A stretch of 64,000 nt of DNA from Bacteroidota bacterium (GCA_021156365.1 JAJNDK010000005.1:1-64000), one strand, 5' to 3'. Numbered from the stretch's first letter, positions 1-10,579 are shown. A program made the numbers and translations. Notes: a model not told the origin generated them from the letters alone.

Positions 1-3000
1 CCCAAGTGGTACAATCACCGTAACCAACCCGAACGGTGCTGTCAACCTCAATGCACTTACCAACTACAGCGTTACATGGACAGCAAGCGGGACAAGCGGG
101 TTCTTCGATGTACTCTATAGTGTGAACGGTGGTACAAACTACACTGCTGTTGCAACAAACATCAGCGGGACAAGCTACAACTGGAACGTGAACAACAACC
201 CGAGCACTAACGTATACGTACGTGTAAGGGATAACCAGAACACATGCCGCAAGGATGGAAGTGATGCGGCAAATACAATTAATGCGGCAACTCCTATAGT
301 TACTGCTCCTAATGGTGGAGAAGTTTGGAATGTGAGTACCTCGCAGAATATTACCTGGAATCCTGCCTCCTTATACGGCCCGGCTTTCATAGAATACACT
401 ACCGATAATGGTGTTAACTGGAATATCGTAGTGGCTTCTACACCGAATACCGGAACTTATGCATGGACAGTTCCATTTACACCTTCTCCACAATCCAAAA
501 TAAGGATCAGCAACGTTGGTAACCCATCTTTGAATGATGTTAGCAATGCCAACTACACTATCCAGATCCCGACACCAGTAATCACTGCTCCTAACGGAGG
601 AGAAACATGGTATGCAGGTGAGAACAGGAACATTACCTGGACACCTTCGACCTTCTTTAGCTCGACTGTTAACCTGGAGTATTCTTTGGATAACGGTACT
701 ACATGGGTTACGATCGCGAACAACCGTCCGAACAACGGTAGCTATGCATGGACGCTTCCAAATATCAACTCGGCAAGTGCATTGATCCGCGTCAGCAATA
801 GCACCAATACTGCTTATTATGATGTAAGCGACGCGCTGCTGACATTGCGTCCGTATGTACGCCTTATCACTCCGAACGGTGGAAATATCCTCGGCTCCTG
901 TACACAAACAACCATTTCGTTTGAGAAAGCGCCTACCTACACCAGTTTCAATATCGAATATTCGATTAACAACGGCGCTAACTGGACTGCTATCCAAACA
1001 AGTGCAACTTATACCAGCACCGTTAATAACTACAACTGGTCTATTCCAAATAATCCGTCAACGCAGGTACTCGTAAGAGTTTACCCTGTAGGCCAGCTCC
1101 CATTGGCCGACCAGAGCGATGCGGTATTTGAGATCAAAAAAGCGGTTACGCTCATTCAGCCTAACTATGGTGGCTTATTGACAATAGGTTCCAGCTACCT
1201 GGTGAAATGGCAGAGTGATGGTATTTCCAACCTTTATGACCTGGCTTATTCTACAGCCGGGCCTGGCGGGCCATTTACGAATATCCAAATCGGATACAAT
1301 ACCGCAACCAATACCTTTAACTGGACAGTCCCAAATGCTCCATCGACCAACTGTTACTTCCGTATCAGGGATAATATCAACTCCTGTAAAGAAGACATTT
1401 CCGATATGGCATTTACGATCTCATCTGCTACCAATCCTATAACAGTGACGGCTCCGAATGGCTCCGACTCACTGGGTGCATGTCAGAGCTACAATATCAC
1501 ATGGACTGAACCGGGAGCTGCTATCGGAAACTATAACATCTCTTACTCTATTGATTTTGGCACGAACTGGATCCCTATCGTATCCAACTATGCAACAACA
1601 TCCGGTTCTTATGGATGGACTGTTCCAAACATCAATGTGGCCGGTGCTTTGATCAGGGTTCAGTCAGGCTTAAATCCACTGGTGTTTGATTACAGCAACG
1701 CCTTGTTCGTGATTCAGCCAGGAAGGTTGTATACCAATACTGACGTAAGCATTTGCTCCGGTGGTTCTGTACAGTTGAATACTACAGGTGGAGTTAACTA
1801 CTCGTGGGCTCCGACTGCCGGATTAAGTAATCCTACTATCGCGAACCCTATAGCTACTCCGGCTTCTTCAACTCAATACATCGTAACTTCAACCAGCTCC
1901 GGCTGTTCTATAAGAGATACGGTTATGATCACGGTTAATCCTAACTCCGGTCTTACCGCTTCTGTTTCCATCAGCCCGAACACAAGCACGGCTATCTGCG
2001 GCGGCACTCCTGTATTGTATACAGCTACACCGAACAATGGCGGCGCTACACCTTCTTATCAATGGAAAGTGAACGGCACTAACGTTGGAACGAATACATT
2101 CACCTACTCTACTTCAACTCTGAACAACGGAGATGCAGTGACCTGTGTGATGACTTCGGCGCTGCAATGCGTTGCCAACAGCCCTGCTACTTCGAACTCG
2201 ATCGTGATGACGGTGAACCCGAACGTAACTCCTTCGGTTGCGATCTCCACACCTCAGACAAGCATCTGCTCAGGTACCAACGCAGTGTTCACAGCAGCAC
2301 CTGTAAACGGTGGCGGTTCACCTTCGTACCAATGGAAGAAAAACGGTGTGAATGTAGGATCAAACGCAAACACATACCTCAACAATGGTCTCGTTAATAT
2401 GGATGTGATAAGTGTTGAGTTAACATCAAATGCAAGTTGCGCGAGTCCATTGGTTGTATTATCGAACTCTATCCAGATGACGATTAATCAAAGCACTACA
2501 CCATCCGCTGTGATCTCTGCAAGTGCGACAACTATCTGTAGCGGAACAGCTGCAACTTTCACTGCGATAGCAACCAATTCGGGAACTACGCCTTCTTATC
2601 AGTGGAAAGTGAACGGAACGAATTCCGGTACCAACTCGAATACTTTCACTTCTTCTTCATTGCCGAACAATGCCAGCGTAACCTGTGTGGTGACTTCGAA
2701 TGCAGCTTGTAACACAGTTCCTACCGCAACTTCGAATGCGATCGTGATGACAGTTACATCGCCGCCTGCTGCTCCGGTAGCATCCAGCAACTCGCCGGTA
2801 TCGACAAACGGAACGATCAACCTGTTCGCATCCACTATTGCAGGTGCAGGCTATACCTGGACAGGGCCGAACGGGTTCAGCTCTTCGGCTCAGAATCCTG
2901 TGATTTCAAGCGCTACAATAGCGATGAGCGGTACTTACTCGGTAACAGCAACAATCAATACATGTTCGGGAACTGCCGGAACAACATCAGTGACGGTAAC

Positions 3001-4270
3001 AGCCGCTCCTTCTTCAGTAACGATGTCGGGTACAACAATGAGCGAGATCGGAGGCCTGATCAATGGAGTTAAACTGATTCGCTCCGGCACTCCTGCCGAT
3101 TCGATGATGACTTCTGCTAATGGCCAGTACTCATTTGGCGGTATCACACAAGGCTCAAGTGTTGTGATCACTCCTACCAAGAACAATGACGTGAACACGT
3201 ATAATGGTATTTCCAGCTTAGACTTAGTTTTGATGCAAAGACACGTGCTAAACACACAGTTGCTCGGCTCACCATACAAGATCATTGCTGCTGACGTAAA
3301 CGGTTCCGGATCAGTGACCAACCTGGATATCCTCCTGACACAATCGATGATCCTGCAGAACATTCAAACGTTCCCGGGTGGTAAATTATGGGCGTTCGTA
3401 AATTCAAGTTACGTTTTCTCTAACCCTCAGGTTCCATTCCCGTATGAAAACTCAAGATCGTACAGCAGTGCGAATACAGTAACAGCTCAGGATTTCATTG
3501 GCTGCAAGCTTGGTGATGTGAACAACAGCTGGGATCCGAATATTGCAAAAGTTGTAAGCCCGAACAGTATCGGATTCAACATGTCGGATTATCGCTCTCA
3601 ACCCGGTGATATTGTTACGATCCCTGTTACAGTGAACAACTTCACCGACATCAGCGGACTTCAATACACCATCACATGGGATGCTGAAGTGCTTGAATTG
3701 ATGCAGAGTGCGAATGGCGCCCTGGATATGAAATTCGGTACTGCGCAAAAAGGAAGGTTAAGCACCTTATGGGTAACTGAGAATCTTGAAGGTAAAACTT
3801 TAGCAGATGGAACAACGATCTTTGAACTGAAATTCCATGTGATCGGTAAAAACGGACAATCTTCAGCAATTGCTATCAACTCGGAAGTTACGTCTGCCGA
3901 AGCATACGATAACAACATGGCAGCTCTTACCCTTTATGTAAATAATGGTGAAGTAACCGTGGGAGACAAAGTTGCTGCTCCTGTTGAGATTGCAAACATG
4001 TATGCACTTCATCAGAATGAGCCAAACCCTTTCACTGAAAGCACCGTTATATCGTTCACTCTACCTGTCGAGGAAAAAGTTACGATCGCAATTTACGACG
4101 CGTTTGGTAAGAAGGTAGATGAGTTCATCGGTGTTTACAAAAAAGGAACGCATAGCATTAACTGGAATGGCACTGACAGCAAAGGAAACGCGCTGAGTGA
4201 CGGTACTTACTACTACAGAATGTATTCCGGTAAATATGTAAACGTTAAGAAAATGGTATTGGTCAGATAA
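1..4270 (+). CDS. Giant T9SS-exported surface protein with Ig-like repeats, dockerin-like and cohesin-like domains (5' end missing)
   Basis: The frame is open from base 2, so the true start and signal peptide lie outside the window; the GTG at 122 is internal. The product is an extracellular, probably cell-surface protein. In order it shows about six repeats of roughly 95 residues opening with 'TAPNGGE' (to about 1720), Ig-like repeats with 'ICSGT' and 'PSYQWKVNGT' (about 1720-3010), a carboxypeptidase-regulatory-like segment (about 3010-3180), two dockerin-like EF-hand segments with 'DVNTYNGISSLDLVLMQ' and 'DVNGSGSVTNLDILL' (about 3185-3360), a cohesin-like domain (about 3560-3960) and a T9SS type A sorting tail starting 'NEPNPFTESTVISF' (about 4015-4267). 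No catalytic domain is visible. Adhesion or scaffolding is an inference; the T9SS tail is clear. The next gene encodes a related architecture and is separated by a terminator. Confidence 0.9.
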   Translation, partial: PSGTITVTNPNGAVNLNALTNYSVTWTASGTSGFFDVLYSVNGGTNYTAVATNISGTSYNWNVNNNPSTNVYVRVRDNQNTCRKDGSDAANTINAATPIVTAPNGGEVWNVSTSQNITWNPASLYGPAFIEYTTDNGVNWNIVVASTPNTGTYAWTVPFTPSPQSKIRISNVGNPSLNDVSNANYTIQIPTPVITAPNGGETWYAGENRNITWTPSTFFSSTVNLEYSLDNGTTWVTIANNRPNNGSYAWTLPNINSASALIRVSNSTNTAYYDVSDALLTLRPYVRLITPNGGNILGSCTQTTISFEKAPTYTSFNIEYSINNGANWTAIQTSATYTSTVNNYNWSIPNNPSTQVLVRVYPVGQLPLADQSDAVFEIKKAVTLIQPNYGGLLTIGSSYLVKWQSDGISNLYDLAYSTAGPGGPFTNIQIGYNTATNTFNWTVPNAPSTNCYFRIRDNINSCKEDISDMAFTISSATNPITVTAPNGSDSLGACQSYNITWTEPGAAIGNYNISYSIDFGTNWIPIVSNYATTSGSYGWTVPNINVAGALIRVQSGLNPLVFDYSNALFVIQPGRLYTNTDVSICSGGSVQLNTTGGVNYSWAPTAGLSNPTIANPIATPASSTQYIVTSTSSGCSIRDTVMITVNPNSGLTASVSISPNTSTAICGGTPVLYTATPNNGGATPSYQWKVNGTNVGTNTFTYSTSTLNNGDAVTCVMTSALQCVANSPATSNSIVMTVNPNVTPSVAISTPQTSICSGTNAVFTAAPVNGGGSPSYQWKKNGVNVGSNANTYLNNGLVNMDVISVELTSNASCASPLVVLSNSIQMTINQSTTPSAVISASATTICSGTAATFTAIATNSGTTPSYQWKVNGTNSGTNSNTFTSSSLPNNASVTCVVTSNAACNTVPTATSNAIVMTVTSPPAAPVASSNSPVSTNGTINLFASTIAGAGYTWTGPNGFSSSAQNPVISSATIAMSGTYSVTATINTCSGTAGTTSVTVTAAPSSVTMSGTTMSEIGGLINGVKLIRSGTPADSMMTSANGQYSFGGITQGSSVVITPTKNNDVNTYNGISSLDLVLMQRHVLNTQLLGSPYKIIAADVNGSGSVTNLDILLTQSMILQNIQTFPGGKLWAFVNSSYVFSNPQVPFPYENSRSYSSANTVTAQDFIGCKLGDVNNSWDPNIAKVVSPNSIGFNMSDYRSQPGDIVTIPVTVNNFTDISGLQYTITWDAEVLELMQSANGALDMKFGTAQKGRLSTLWVTENLEGKTLADGTTIFELKFHVIGKNGQSSAIAINSEVTSAEAYDNNMAALTLYVNNGEVTVGDKVAAPVEIANMYALHQNEPNPFTESTVISFTLPVEEKVTIAIYDAFGKKVDEFIGVYKKGTHSINWNGTDSKGNALSDGTYYYRMYSGKYVNVKKMVLVR

Positions 4271-4301
4271 CGAATCTTTCGAAGAATATTTGATACAAAA
4301 T

Positions 4302-4352
4302 AATTACACCGATCGGTTTACCACTACTGGTAAAAAGGTCGGTGTAATTTTA
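4302..4352 (+). terminator. Rho-independent terminator after the first surface-protein gene
   Basis: A long hairpin: AATTACACCGATC pairs with GGTCGGTGTAATT (one G-T wobble) around an inner GGTTTACC/GGTAAA stem, followed by TTTTAAAA. It lies 31 bases after the stop codon. Confidence 0.75.
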
Positions 4353-4399
4353 AAAAGCCACAGCGTACATCCCTTTAATGATTAAAGAATCTTATTGCA

Positions 4400-7300
4400 A
4401 TGAAAAAACATACACTATTTAATTTCTTATTTCTTCTTCTGTTCTCGGCAAGCTCGTTTGGTTCTGTCAAACTGATCATGGGGAATTACAACGCCGCTCC
4501 CGGATCACAGGTAACGGTGCCTGTCAAGGTAAAGGATTTCCTCAACATCGTTTCAGCGCAGGGAACTATACAGTTCAATCAAACGATCACCTCATTTGTT
4601 TCTGTTCAGAATTTCGGTTTGCCGGGAATGAATGCCTCCAATTTTGGCACCTCGCAAACAAGCAGTGGAAAACTTATCTTTTCCTGGTTCGACGGAACCC
4701 TGGCCGGGGTATCGCTGCCCGATTCAGCCACTCTTTTTATGATAAAGTTCAACGTAATTGGCACAGCCGGGCAGGTCTCTGCTCTTAACTTTATCAATTC
4801 GCCTACTCCACTGGAAATGAATGATAATGCATTCAACACACTACCATTGGTTTTGCAGAATGGATCCGTCACTGTTCAAAGTGCGGCTCCGTCAAACAAC
4901 GTTATATTAAAAATAGATACCATTTCGGGCACGCAAGGATCCCAGGTATTGGTTTCCGTAAGAGGCGTTGATTTTACAAATATAAATTCCTTTCAGGGCA
5001 CCATACAATTTAATCCATCCATCGCTACCTATGCAGGAATAGCCACATACGGACTACCGGGAATGACCTCTTCCAACTTCGGTACCGCGCAAATAGCGAG
5101 TGGCAAGCTGTCATTTACCTGGTTTGACGGAACACTTACAGGGCAGAGTATGGCTAATAATGCTCCTTTGTTCACCATGAAATTTAACCTGACCGGAAGC
5201 CCGGGAAGTCAGACCATCTTAAATTTTGCCTCCGGGCCAACACCACTTGAAGTGACCGATTCGCTCTTAAATGTTCTTCCTACAACCACTGTTGACGGAA
5301 AAATAAAGATCACCGGTACTCCGTCCGCACAAACGTTACGACTGCGGATCGATTCAGTAGCAGGCCCTACTTCATCGCAGGTAGTTGTTCCCGTTAGAGT
5401 CTGGGAATTTCGAAGTATCATGTCTCTACAGGGAACCATTTCATTCAATACACCGGTAGCCACTTTTGTTGGCACCGAGCAATATGGTTTATCGGGACTG
5501 AGCGCAGGTAATTTCGGAACCTCTCAGGTCAGCAGCGGAAAATTGATGTTCTCCTGGGCAGATGGTACTTTGGCAGGCCAGACACTTAGCGATTCTTCAG
5601 TAGTCTTTGCCATACGTTTCAATGTAGTCGGTTTGCCGGGAGACATTACTCCTCTTACTTTCATTAATGCACCAACACCCGTTGAAGTGATCGACAGTAC
5701 CTTCAATACATTGAGCGCGATACTTGAGCCTGGAAGAATACGGGTTTCAGGAAGCGTAAGCATTACAACAGATAATCCGGCCTCTACTGTTTTTTGTGGC
5801 GGAGACTCGGTTTCAATTGGCTATACTGCGATCGGAGGTTTTAATGCCGGGAATAATTTCATTTTGCAATTATCAGATGCTACAGGTAGTTTTGTTTCTC
5901 CCACCATTGTAGCCACCATCAGCAGCACTGCAATGTCGGGAACATTTCATGCAATTATTCCCATATCAATGATATCCGGAACCGGATACAGGTTCAGGGT
6001 CGTTTCAACCAACTCTGCTATAACAGGAACCGATAACGGAACCAACATCACCATTAACCAACTTCCTGCCAATCCCTCTCTTCCAACCGGGAACACAACT
6101 CTTTGCACAAACCCTGCAAACAGTACTTATACGATCAGCCCTGTTCCAGGCGCCGCATCGTATGCCTGGACACTTATTCCTGCAGCTGCCGGCACCGTAA
6201 CACCATCCGGCACTTCAGCCCTCGTTGACTGGGACAATACGTTTACCGGGAATGTACAGCTGTTTGTTTCCGCTGCAAATGGCAGTTGCCAAAGTGGGAA
6301 TTCGGACAGCCTGGATATTACGATCTTTGCAACTCCGGCCACACCTGCAAAGCCTTTAGGTGATTCCTCTTTATGTGCGTCTTCTGCAAGTTCTGTTTAT
6401 ACAATTACTGCCGTAAGCGGCGCGGTAAGTTACCAATGGCAATTAACACCTGCCGCCGCCGGTACAATCACAGGTACAGGAACTTCCGCAACAGTTAACT
6501 GGAATGGTGCGTTTTCGGGAACAGCCAGTATTAGTGTGGCAGGGGTTAATCCAAGCTGTACAGGAAGTTATTCTGTGATAAGAGCAATTACTATTTTATT
6601 AAGCCCTGTAACCCCTGTGCTTTTATCAGGCAATCTGAGTCTTTGCCTGAACCCTTCCAACACTACATATACTATATCTTCTGATGTAAATGCCACCTCC
6701 CACATCTGGTCTCTTTCAACCCCTGGTGCAGGTGTTATAACTCCATCAGGCACTTCTGCATCTATCGATTGGAACAATAGCTTCACAGGTACTACATATC
6801 TTATATTCACCGCAACAAACGGAACCTGTTCTGCCACGGATAGCGTGAGTGTTGTCATTAATACACTTCCTGCAGTGCCGGGTTCAATTTCGGGCCTTAC
6901 CACTCTTTGTAGCGGAACCACCACTACATATTCCGTTACCAATGATCCGGCTGCTACCGGTTATACCTGGACATTACCGGGCGGTTGGTCAGGAACAAGT
7001 ACTACAAACAGTATTTCTGCAACCGCAGGTACAAGTAGCGGAAACGTTTCTGTAATTGCAAACAACAGTTGCGGAAGCACCATTGCACAAACCTTAGCTG
7101 TTACAGTAAATACCATACCATCAACACCGGGAACAATTTCAGGTGCAACAACCATCTGTTCGGGAAGCAGCAATGCCTATTCGATCACAGCTGTATCCGG
7201 TGCAACAGGCTATACCTGGACATTGCCGGGTGGCTGGACAGGAACAAGCACAACAAACAGTATCAATATTACTGCCGACAATACCAGCGGAACGATCAGC

Positions 7301-10300
7301 GTTACAGCTGGCAATTCCTGCGGAAACAGCACTGCTCAATCTGTAGCTGTTGTTGTAAACACAATACCTGCAAGCCCTGCAGTAATTGCGGGCCCATCTT
7401 CCATCTGCGAAGGGAACAGCGCTACCTGGTCGGTAACAGCAGTGCCAGGCGCAACAGATTACACCTGGACATTACCGGGCGGTTGGTCAGGAACCAGCAC
7501 TACAAACAGTATTACTGCAACCGGTAGCACAAACAGCGGAAACATTTCCGTTACGGCAAATAATTCCTGCGGGAACAGCGCGGCTCAAACCTTAGCTGTT
7601 GCAGTTGATCTTCTTCCCGCAAGTGCAGGGGCGATTTCGGGAACAACAACGATCTGTTCGGGAAGTACAAATACCTATTCCATTTCTCCTGTAGCAGGTG
7701 CAACAAGCTATTCCTGGACTTTACCAGGTTTCTGGTCGGGAACCAGCACAACAAACAGCATAACGACAACTGCAAGCGGCACGAGCGGGCCTGTTTCTGT
7801 AGCTGTAAACAATAGTTGCGGAAGCAGCGCTCCTCAAACGTTAGCAGTTATTGTAAATACAATACCGGTAAGCCCGGGAACAATTGCAGGAACAACGACG
7901 ATCTGCTCAGGAAGCAGCAATATCTATTCAATTGCAGATGTACCGGACGCAACAAGCTATACCTGGACACTGCCAGGCGGTTGGTCAGGAACCAGCGCAA
8001 CAGATAGCATCACTACTATTGCAAGCGACACCAGCGGAACCATCACTGTGACTGCAAATAATTCCTGTGGAAGTAGTATAGCCCAAACATTAGCGATTGT
8101 TGTAAATACAATACCTGCAATTCCGGTAATTACAGGGCCTGCAGCAATCTGCGCCGGAAACAATGTCATCTATTCGGTAACCGATGTACCCGGAGCAACA
8201 GACTACACATGGACCTTACCAGGTGGATGGCCAGGTACCAGTGTTACAGACAGCATTACGACAATAGCAAGCTCAAGCGGCGGAAGTGTTTCGGTTACTG
8301 CCAATAACGCTTGCGGAAACAGCATAGCCCAAAATTTAACTATTACAATCGATAACCTTCCGTCCATTCCGGCAGCAATTACAGGAACCACAGTGATCTG
8401 CTCGGGAGCCAGCGCTATATATTCAGTTGCAACTGTAGCAGGCGCAACAAGCTATGCCTGGACCTTACCGGGCGGTTGGTCGGGAACAAGCACAACAGAC
8501 AGCATTACTGCAACTGCAGGCGCAAGTGGCGGAAGCATTACTGTAACTGCCGGTAATTCCTGTGGAAACAGTGCCGCACAAACTATAGCCGTCCTTGTGA
8601 ATACAGTGCCGACAAGTCCCGGAACAATTACCGGAACAACAACAATCTGTTCAGGAAGCAGCAACATTTATTCAATCGCAGATGTGCCGGATGCAACAGG
8701 GTATACCTGGACATTGCCGGGCGGCTGGGCAGGAACCAGCGCAACAGACAGCATCACCACTACTGCAAGCGATACCAGCGGAGCTATTACCGTTACTGCA
8801 GACAATGCATGCGGAAACAGTACCGCACAAACCTTATCAATTGTTGTAAATACAGTACCGGCAATCCCGGTAATTACAGGGCCGGTATCTATCTGTACAG
8901 GGAACACCGCCATTTATTCAGTGATTGAAGATCCGGATGCAACAGGCTATACCTGGACATTGCCGGGCAGCTGGTCAGGCGCAAGTTCAACTGACAGTAT
9001 TACGGTAACTACAAGCACAATCGGTGGAAGCATTTTAGTCACTGCCGACAACTCCTGTGGAAGCAGTATCACACAAACCTTAGCTGTTATAATTGATACG
9101 CTTCCTCCGGTACCAGGAACAATTACAGGTGCAACAACAATCTGTTCAGGAAGCAGCGCTATTTATTCAGTAGCAGCTGTGGCCGGTGCAATAAGCTATA
9201 CCTGGACATTGCCGGGCGGATGGGCAGGAACAAGTACAACAGACAGCATAACTACAATTGCAAGTGATACCAGCGGAACTATTTCGGTTGTCGTAAGTAA
9301 CGGATGCGGAAGCAGCGCTCCTCAAACTTTAGCCGTTCTTGTAAATACAGTGCCGGCCATGCCGGGAACAATTACCGGAACAGCAACGATCTGTTCGGGA
9401 AGCAGTAACATCTATTCAATTGCAGATGTGACGGATGCAACAGGGTATACCTGGACTTTACCCGGCGGGTGGGCAGGAACAAGCGTTGTTGACAGTATTA
9501 TCACAACAGCAAGCGATACCAGCGGAACGATCAGCGTTACTGCGGACAATTCCTGCGGAAGTAGTATAGCGCAAATCTTAACTATTGTTGTAAACACAGT
9601 CCCTGTAAGTCCTGTAATTACGGGGCCGGCAACCGTATGCTCTGGAAACAGCGCTACCTATTCCGTAGCTACCGAAGCAGGTGTAACCGGCTATACCTGG
9701 ACCTTACCGGCCGGATGGGCAGGAGCAAGCACAACAGACAGCATTACCATTGCTACAATTGATACCAGCGGAATGGTTTCCGTTACTGCGGATAATGCTT
9801 GCGGAAGCAGTATAGCTCAAACACTGAACGTTACTGTTGACAGTATTCCGGGTGTTCCGGGTGCGATCACAGGTGCAACAACGATCTGTTCGGGAAGCAG
9901 TAATACGTATTCAATCGCGACTGTGCCGGGTGCAACAAACTATACCTGGACATTACCGGGTGGATGGGCAGGGACAAGCACGGTAGATAGCATTGTTACT
10001 ATTGCAAGTGATACAAGCGGAACGATCACTGTTGCTGTCGGCAACTCCTGTGGTAACAGCTCTACACAAACTTTAACGGTATCTGTGAATCCACTTCCGA
10101 TTGTGAGTTATGTACAAAGTCCTTCAACCGTATGTGTAGATAACACCTCACTTCCTTTGGCAGGAGCTTCGCCGGCAGGAGGAACATTCAATGGAACAGC
10201 TGTAACGGGCAGTACATTTGATGCATCTACTGCAGGTGTCGGTACTTATACGATCACCTATACGTATACCGATCCGAACTCATGTACAGATACAGCAAAT

Positions 10301-10579
10301 TCGACTATCACTGTAGATGCATGTATCGGTGTTCAGGAGGTATTAACTGAAACCGAAATTTCACTTTATCCGAATCCGACAACATCAACCGCTACTTTAA
10401 GCGGAGTGGAACTTTCGGCACAACTAACAGTATACAATTCTCTTGGAAAAGTTGTTTTAACACGGGTAATTACAGAAGACAAAACACTAATTGATCTGAG
10501 CCAGGAAGCGAGTGAAGTTTATCTTCTGAAAATAGTAACAAGCAAAGGAATTGTAATAAAACGAATTGTAAAACAGTAA
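4400..10579 (+). CDS. Giant T9SS cargo protein with three N-terminal cohesin-like domains and 13 PKD/Ig-like tandem repeats
   Basis: 2,059 residues. The first 22 residues are a typical Sec signal peptide (Lys-Lys, then a Leu/Phe core). Three cohesin-like domains follow (about residues 23-155, 165-300 and 310-450); they share 'GTIQFN', 'YGLPGM', 'NFGTxQxxSGKL' and 'SWFDGTL'. After one Ig-like domain and three divergent repeats come 13 repeats of 82-83 residues (residues 822-1897), each with 'ICSG', 'YTWTLPGGW' and 'NSCG'. The last roughly 75 residues form a T9SS type A tail with 'LYPNPTTSTATL', 'VYNSLGKVVL' and a basic end. Known for the families: cohesins bind dockerins, and T9SS tails direct outer-membrane export and anchoring. 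Inference: a surface scaffold or adhesin whose partner could be the dockerin-like segment of the upstream product. No enzyme domain is seen. The near-identical repeats make assembly errors and copy-number variation likely. Confidence 0.93.
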   Translation: MKKHTLFNFLFLLLFSASSFGSVKLIMGNYNAAPGSQVTVPVKVKDFLNIVSAQGTIQFNQTITSFVSVQNFGLPGMNASNFGTSQTSSGKLIFSWFDGTLAGVSLPDSATLFMIKFNVIGTAGQVSALNFINSPTPLEMNDNAFNTLPLVLQNGSVTVQSAAPSNNVILKIDTISGTQGSQVLVSVRGVDFTNINSFQGTIQFNPSIATYAGIATYGLPGMTSSNFGTAQIASGKLSFTWFDGTLTGQSMANNAPLFTMKFNLTGSPGSQTILNFASGPTPLEVTDSLLNVLPTTTVDGKIKITGTPSAQTLRLRIDSVAGPTSSQVVVPVRVWEFRSIMSLQGTISFNTPVATFVGTEQYGLSGLSAGNFGTSQVSSGKLMFSWADGTLAGQTLSDSSVVFAIRFNVVGLPGDITPLTFINAPTPVEVIDSTFNTLSAILEPGRIRVSGSVSITTDNPASTVFCGGDSVSIGYTAIGGFNAGNNFILQLSDATGSFVSPTIVATISSTAMSGTFHAIIPISMISGTGYRFRVVSTNSAITGTDNGTNITINQLPANPSLPTGNTTLCTNPANSTYTISPVPGAASYAWTLIPAAAGTVTPSGTSALVDWDNTFTGNVQLFVSAANGSCQSGNSDSLDITIFATPATPAKPLGDSSLCASSASSVYTITAVSGAVSYQWQLTPAAAGTITGTGTSATVNWNGAFSGTASISVAGVNPSCTGSYSVIRAITILLSPVTPVLLSGNLSLCLNPSNTTYTISSDVNATSHIWSLSTPGAGVITPSGTSASIDWNNSFTGTTYLIFTATNGTCSATDSVSVVINTLPAVPGSISGLTTLCSGTTTTYSVTNDPAATGYTWTLPGGWSGTSTTNSISATAGTSSGNVSVIANNSCGSTIAQTLAVTVNTIPSTPGTISGATTICSGSSNAYSITAVSGATGYTWTLPGGWTGTSTTNSINITADNTSGTISVTAGNSCGNSTAQSVAVVVNTIPASPAVIAGPSSICEGNSATWSVTAVPGATDYTWTLPGGWSGTSTTNSITATGSTNSGNISVTANNSCGNSAAQTLAVAVDLLPASAGAISGTTTICSGSTNTYSISPVAGATSYSWTLPGFWSGTSTTNSITTTASGTSGPVSVAVNNSCGSSAPQTLAVIVNTIPVSPGTIAGTTTICSGSSNIYSIADVPDATSYTWTLPGGWSGTSATDSITTIASDTSGTITVTANNSCGSSIAQTLAIVVNTIPAIPVITGPAAICAGNNVIYSVTDVPGATDYTWTLPGGWPGTSVTDSITTIASSSGGSVSVTANNACGNSIAQNLTITIDNLPSIPAAITGTTVICSGASAIYSVATVAGATSYAWTLPGGWSGTSTTDSITATAGASGGSITVTAGNSCGNSAAQTIAVLVNTVPTSPGTITGTTTICSGSSNIYSIADVPDATGYTWTLPGGWAGTSATDSITTTASDTSGAITVTADNACGNSTAQTLSIVVNTVPAIPVITGPVSICTGNTAIYSVIEDPDATGYTWTLPGSWSGASSTDSITVTTSTIGGSILVTADNSCGSSITQTLAVIIDTLPPVPGTITGATTICSGSSAIYSVAAVAGAISYTWTLPGGWAGTSTTDSITTIASDTSGTISVVVSNGCGSSAPQTLAVLVNTVPAMPGTITGTATICSGSSNIYSIADVTDATGYTWTLPGGWAGTSVVDSIITTASDTSGTISVTADNSCGSSIAQILTIVVNTVPVSPVITGPATVCSGNSATYSVATEAGVTGYTWTLPAGWAGASTTDSITIATIDTSGMVSVTADNACGSSIAQTLNVTVDSIPGVPGAITGATTICSGSSNTYSIATVPGATNYTWTLPGGWAGTSTVDSIVTIASDTSGTITVAVGNSCGNSSTQTLTVSVNPLPIVSYVQSPSTVCVDNTSLPLAGASPAGGTFNGTAVTGSTFDASTAGVGTYTITYTYTDPNSCTDTANSTITVDACIGVQEVLTETEISLYPNPTTSTATLSGVELSAQLTVYNSLGKVVLTRVITEDKTLIDLSQEASEVYLLKIVTSKGIVIKRIVKQ
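7112..10090 (+). repeat. Higher-order tandem repeat: four blocks of three 82-83-codon units (A-B-C)x4
   Basis: Within the giant surface-protein gene, units 2-13 fall into four three-unit blocks: 7112-7858 (747 bp), 7859-8602, 8603-9346 and 9347-10090 (744 bp each). A units carry 'SNxYSI' and end 'VVN'. B units carry 'PVITGP' or 'AVIAGP' and 'GN' after the ICxG Cys, and end in Asp (VD/ID). C units carry 'YSVAxVAGAxSY' or similar and end 'VN'. One unassigned unit precedes them (6863-7111). B units of the last three blocks have 82 residues against 83 in the first. Confidence 0.88.

Noticed and set aside
122-124. GTG as the start of the first protein.
   Set aside because: The same frame is open to base 2 and the upstream translation continues the repeat pattern, so the gene begins outside the window.
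371-997. A 208-codon minus-strand frame opposite the first surface protein.
   Set aside because: Cys/Arg-rich low-quality translation without motifs, entirely antisense to a well-supported gene.
6849-9597. Numerous open frames of 60-150 codons on both strands inside the tandem-repeat part of the giant surface protein gene.
   Set aside because: They recur with the repeat period and are by-products of its codon bias; the long plus-strand frame with signal peptide and T9SS tail explains the region.
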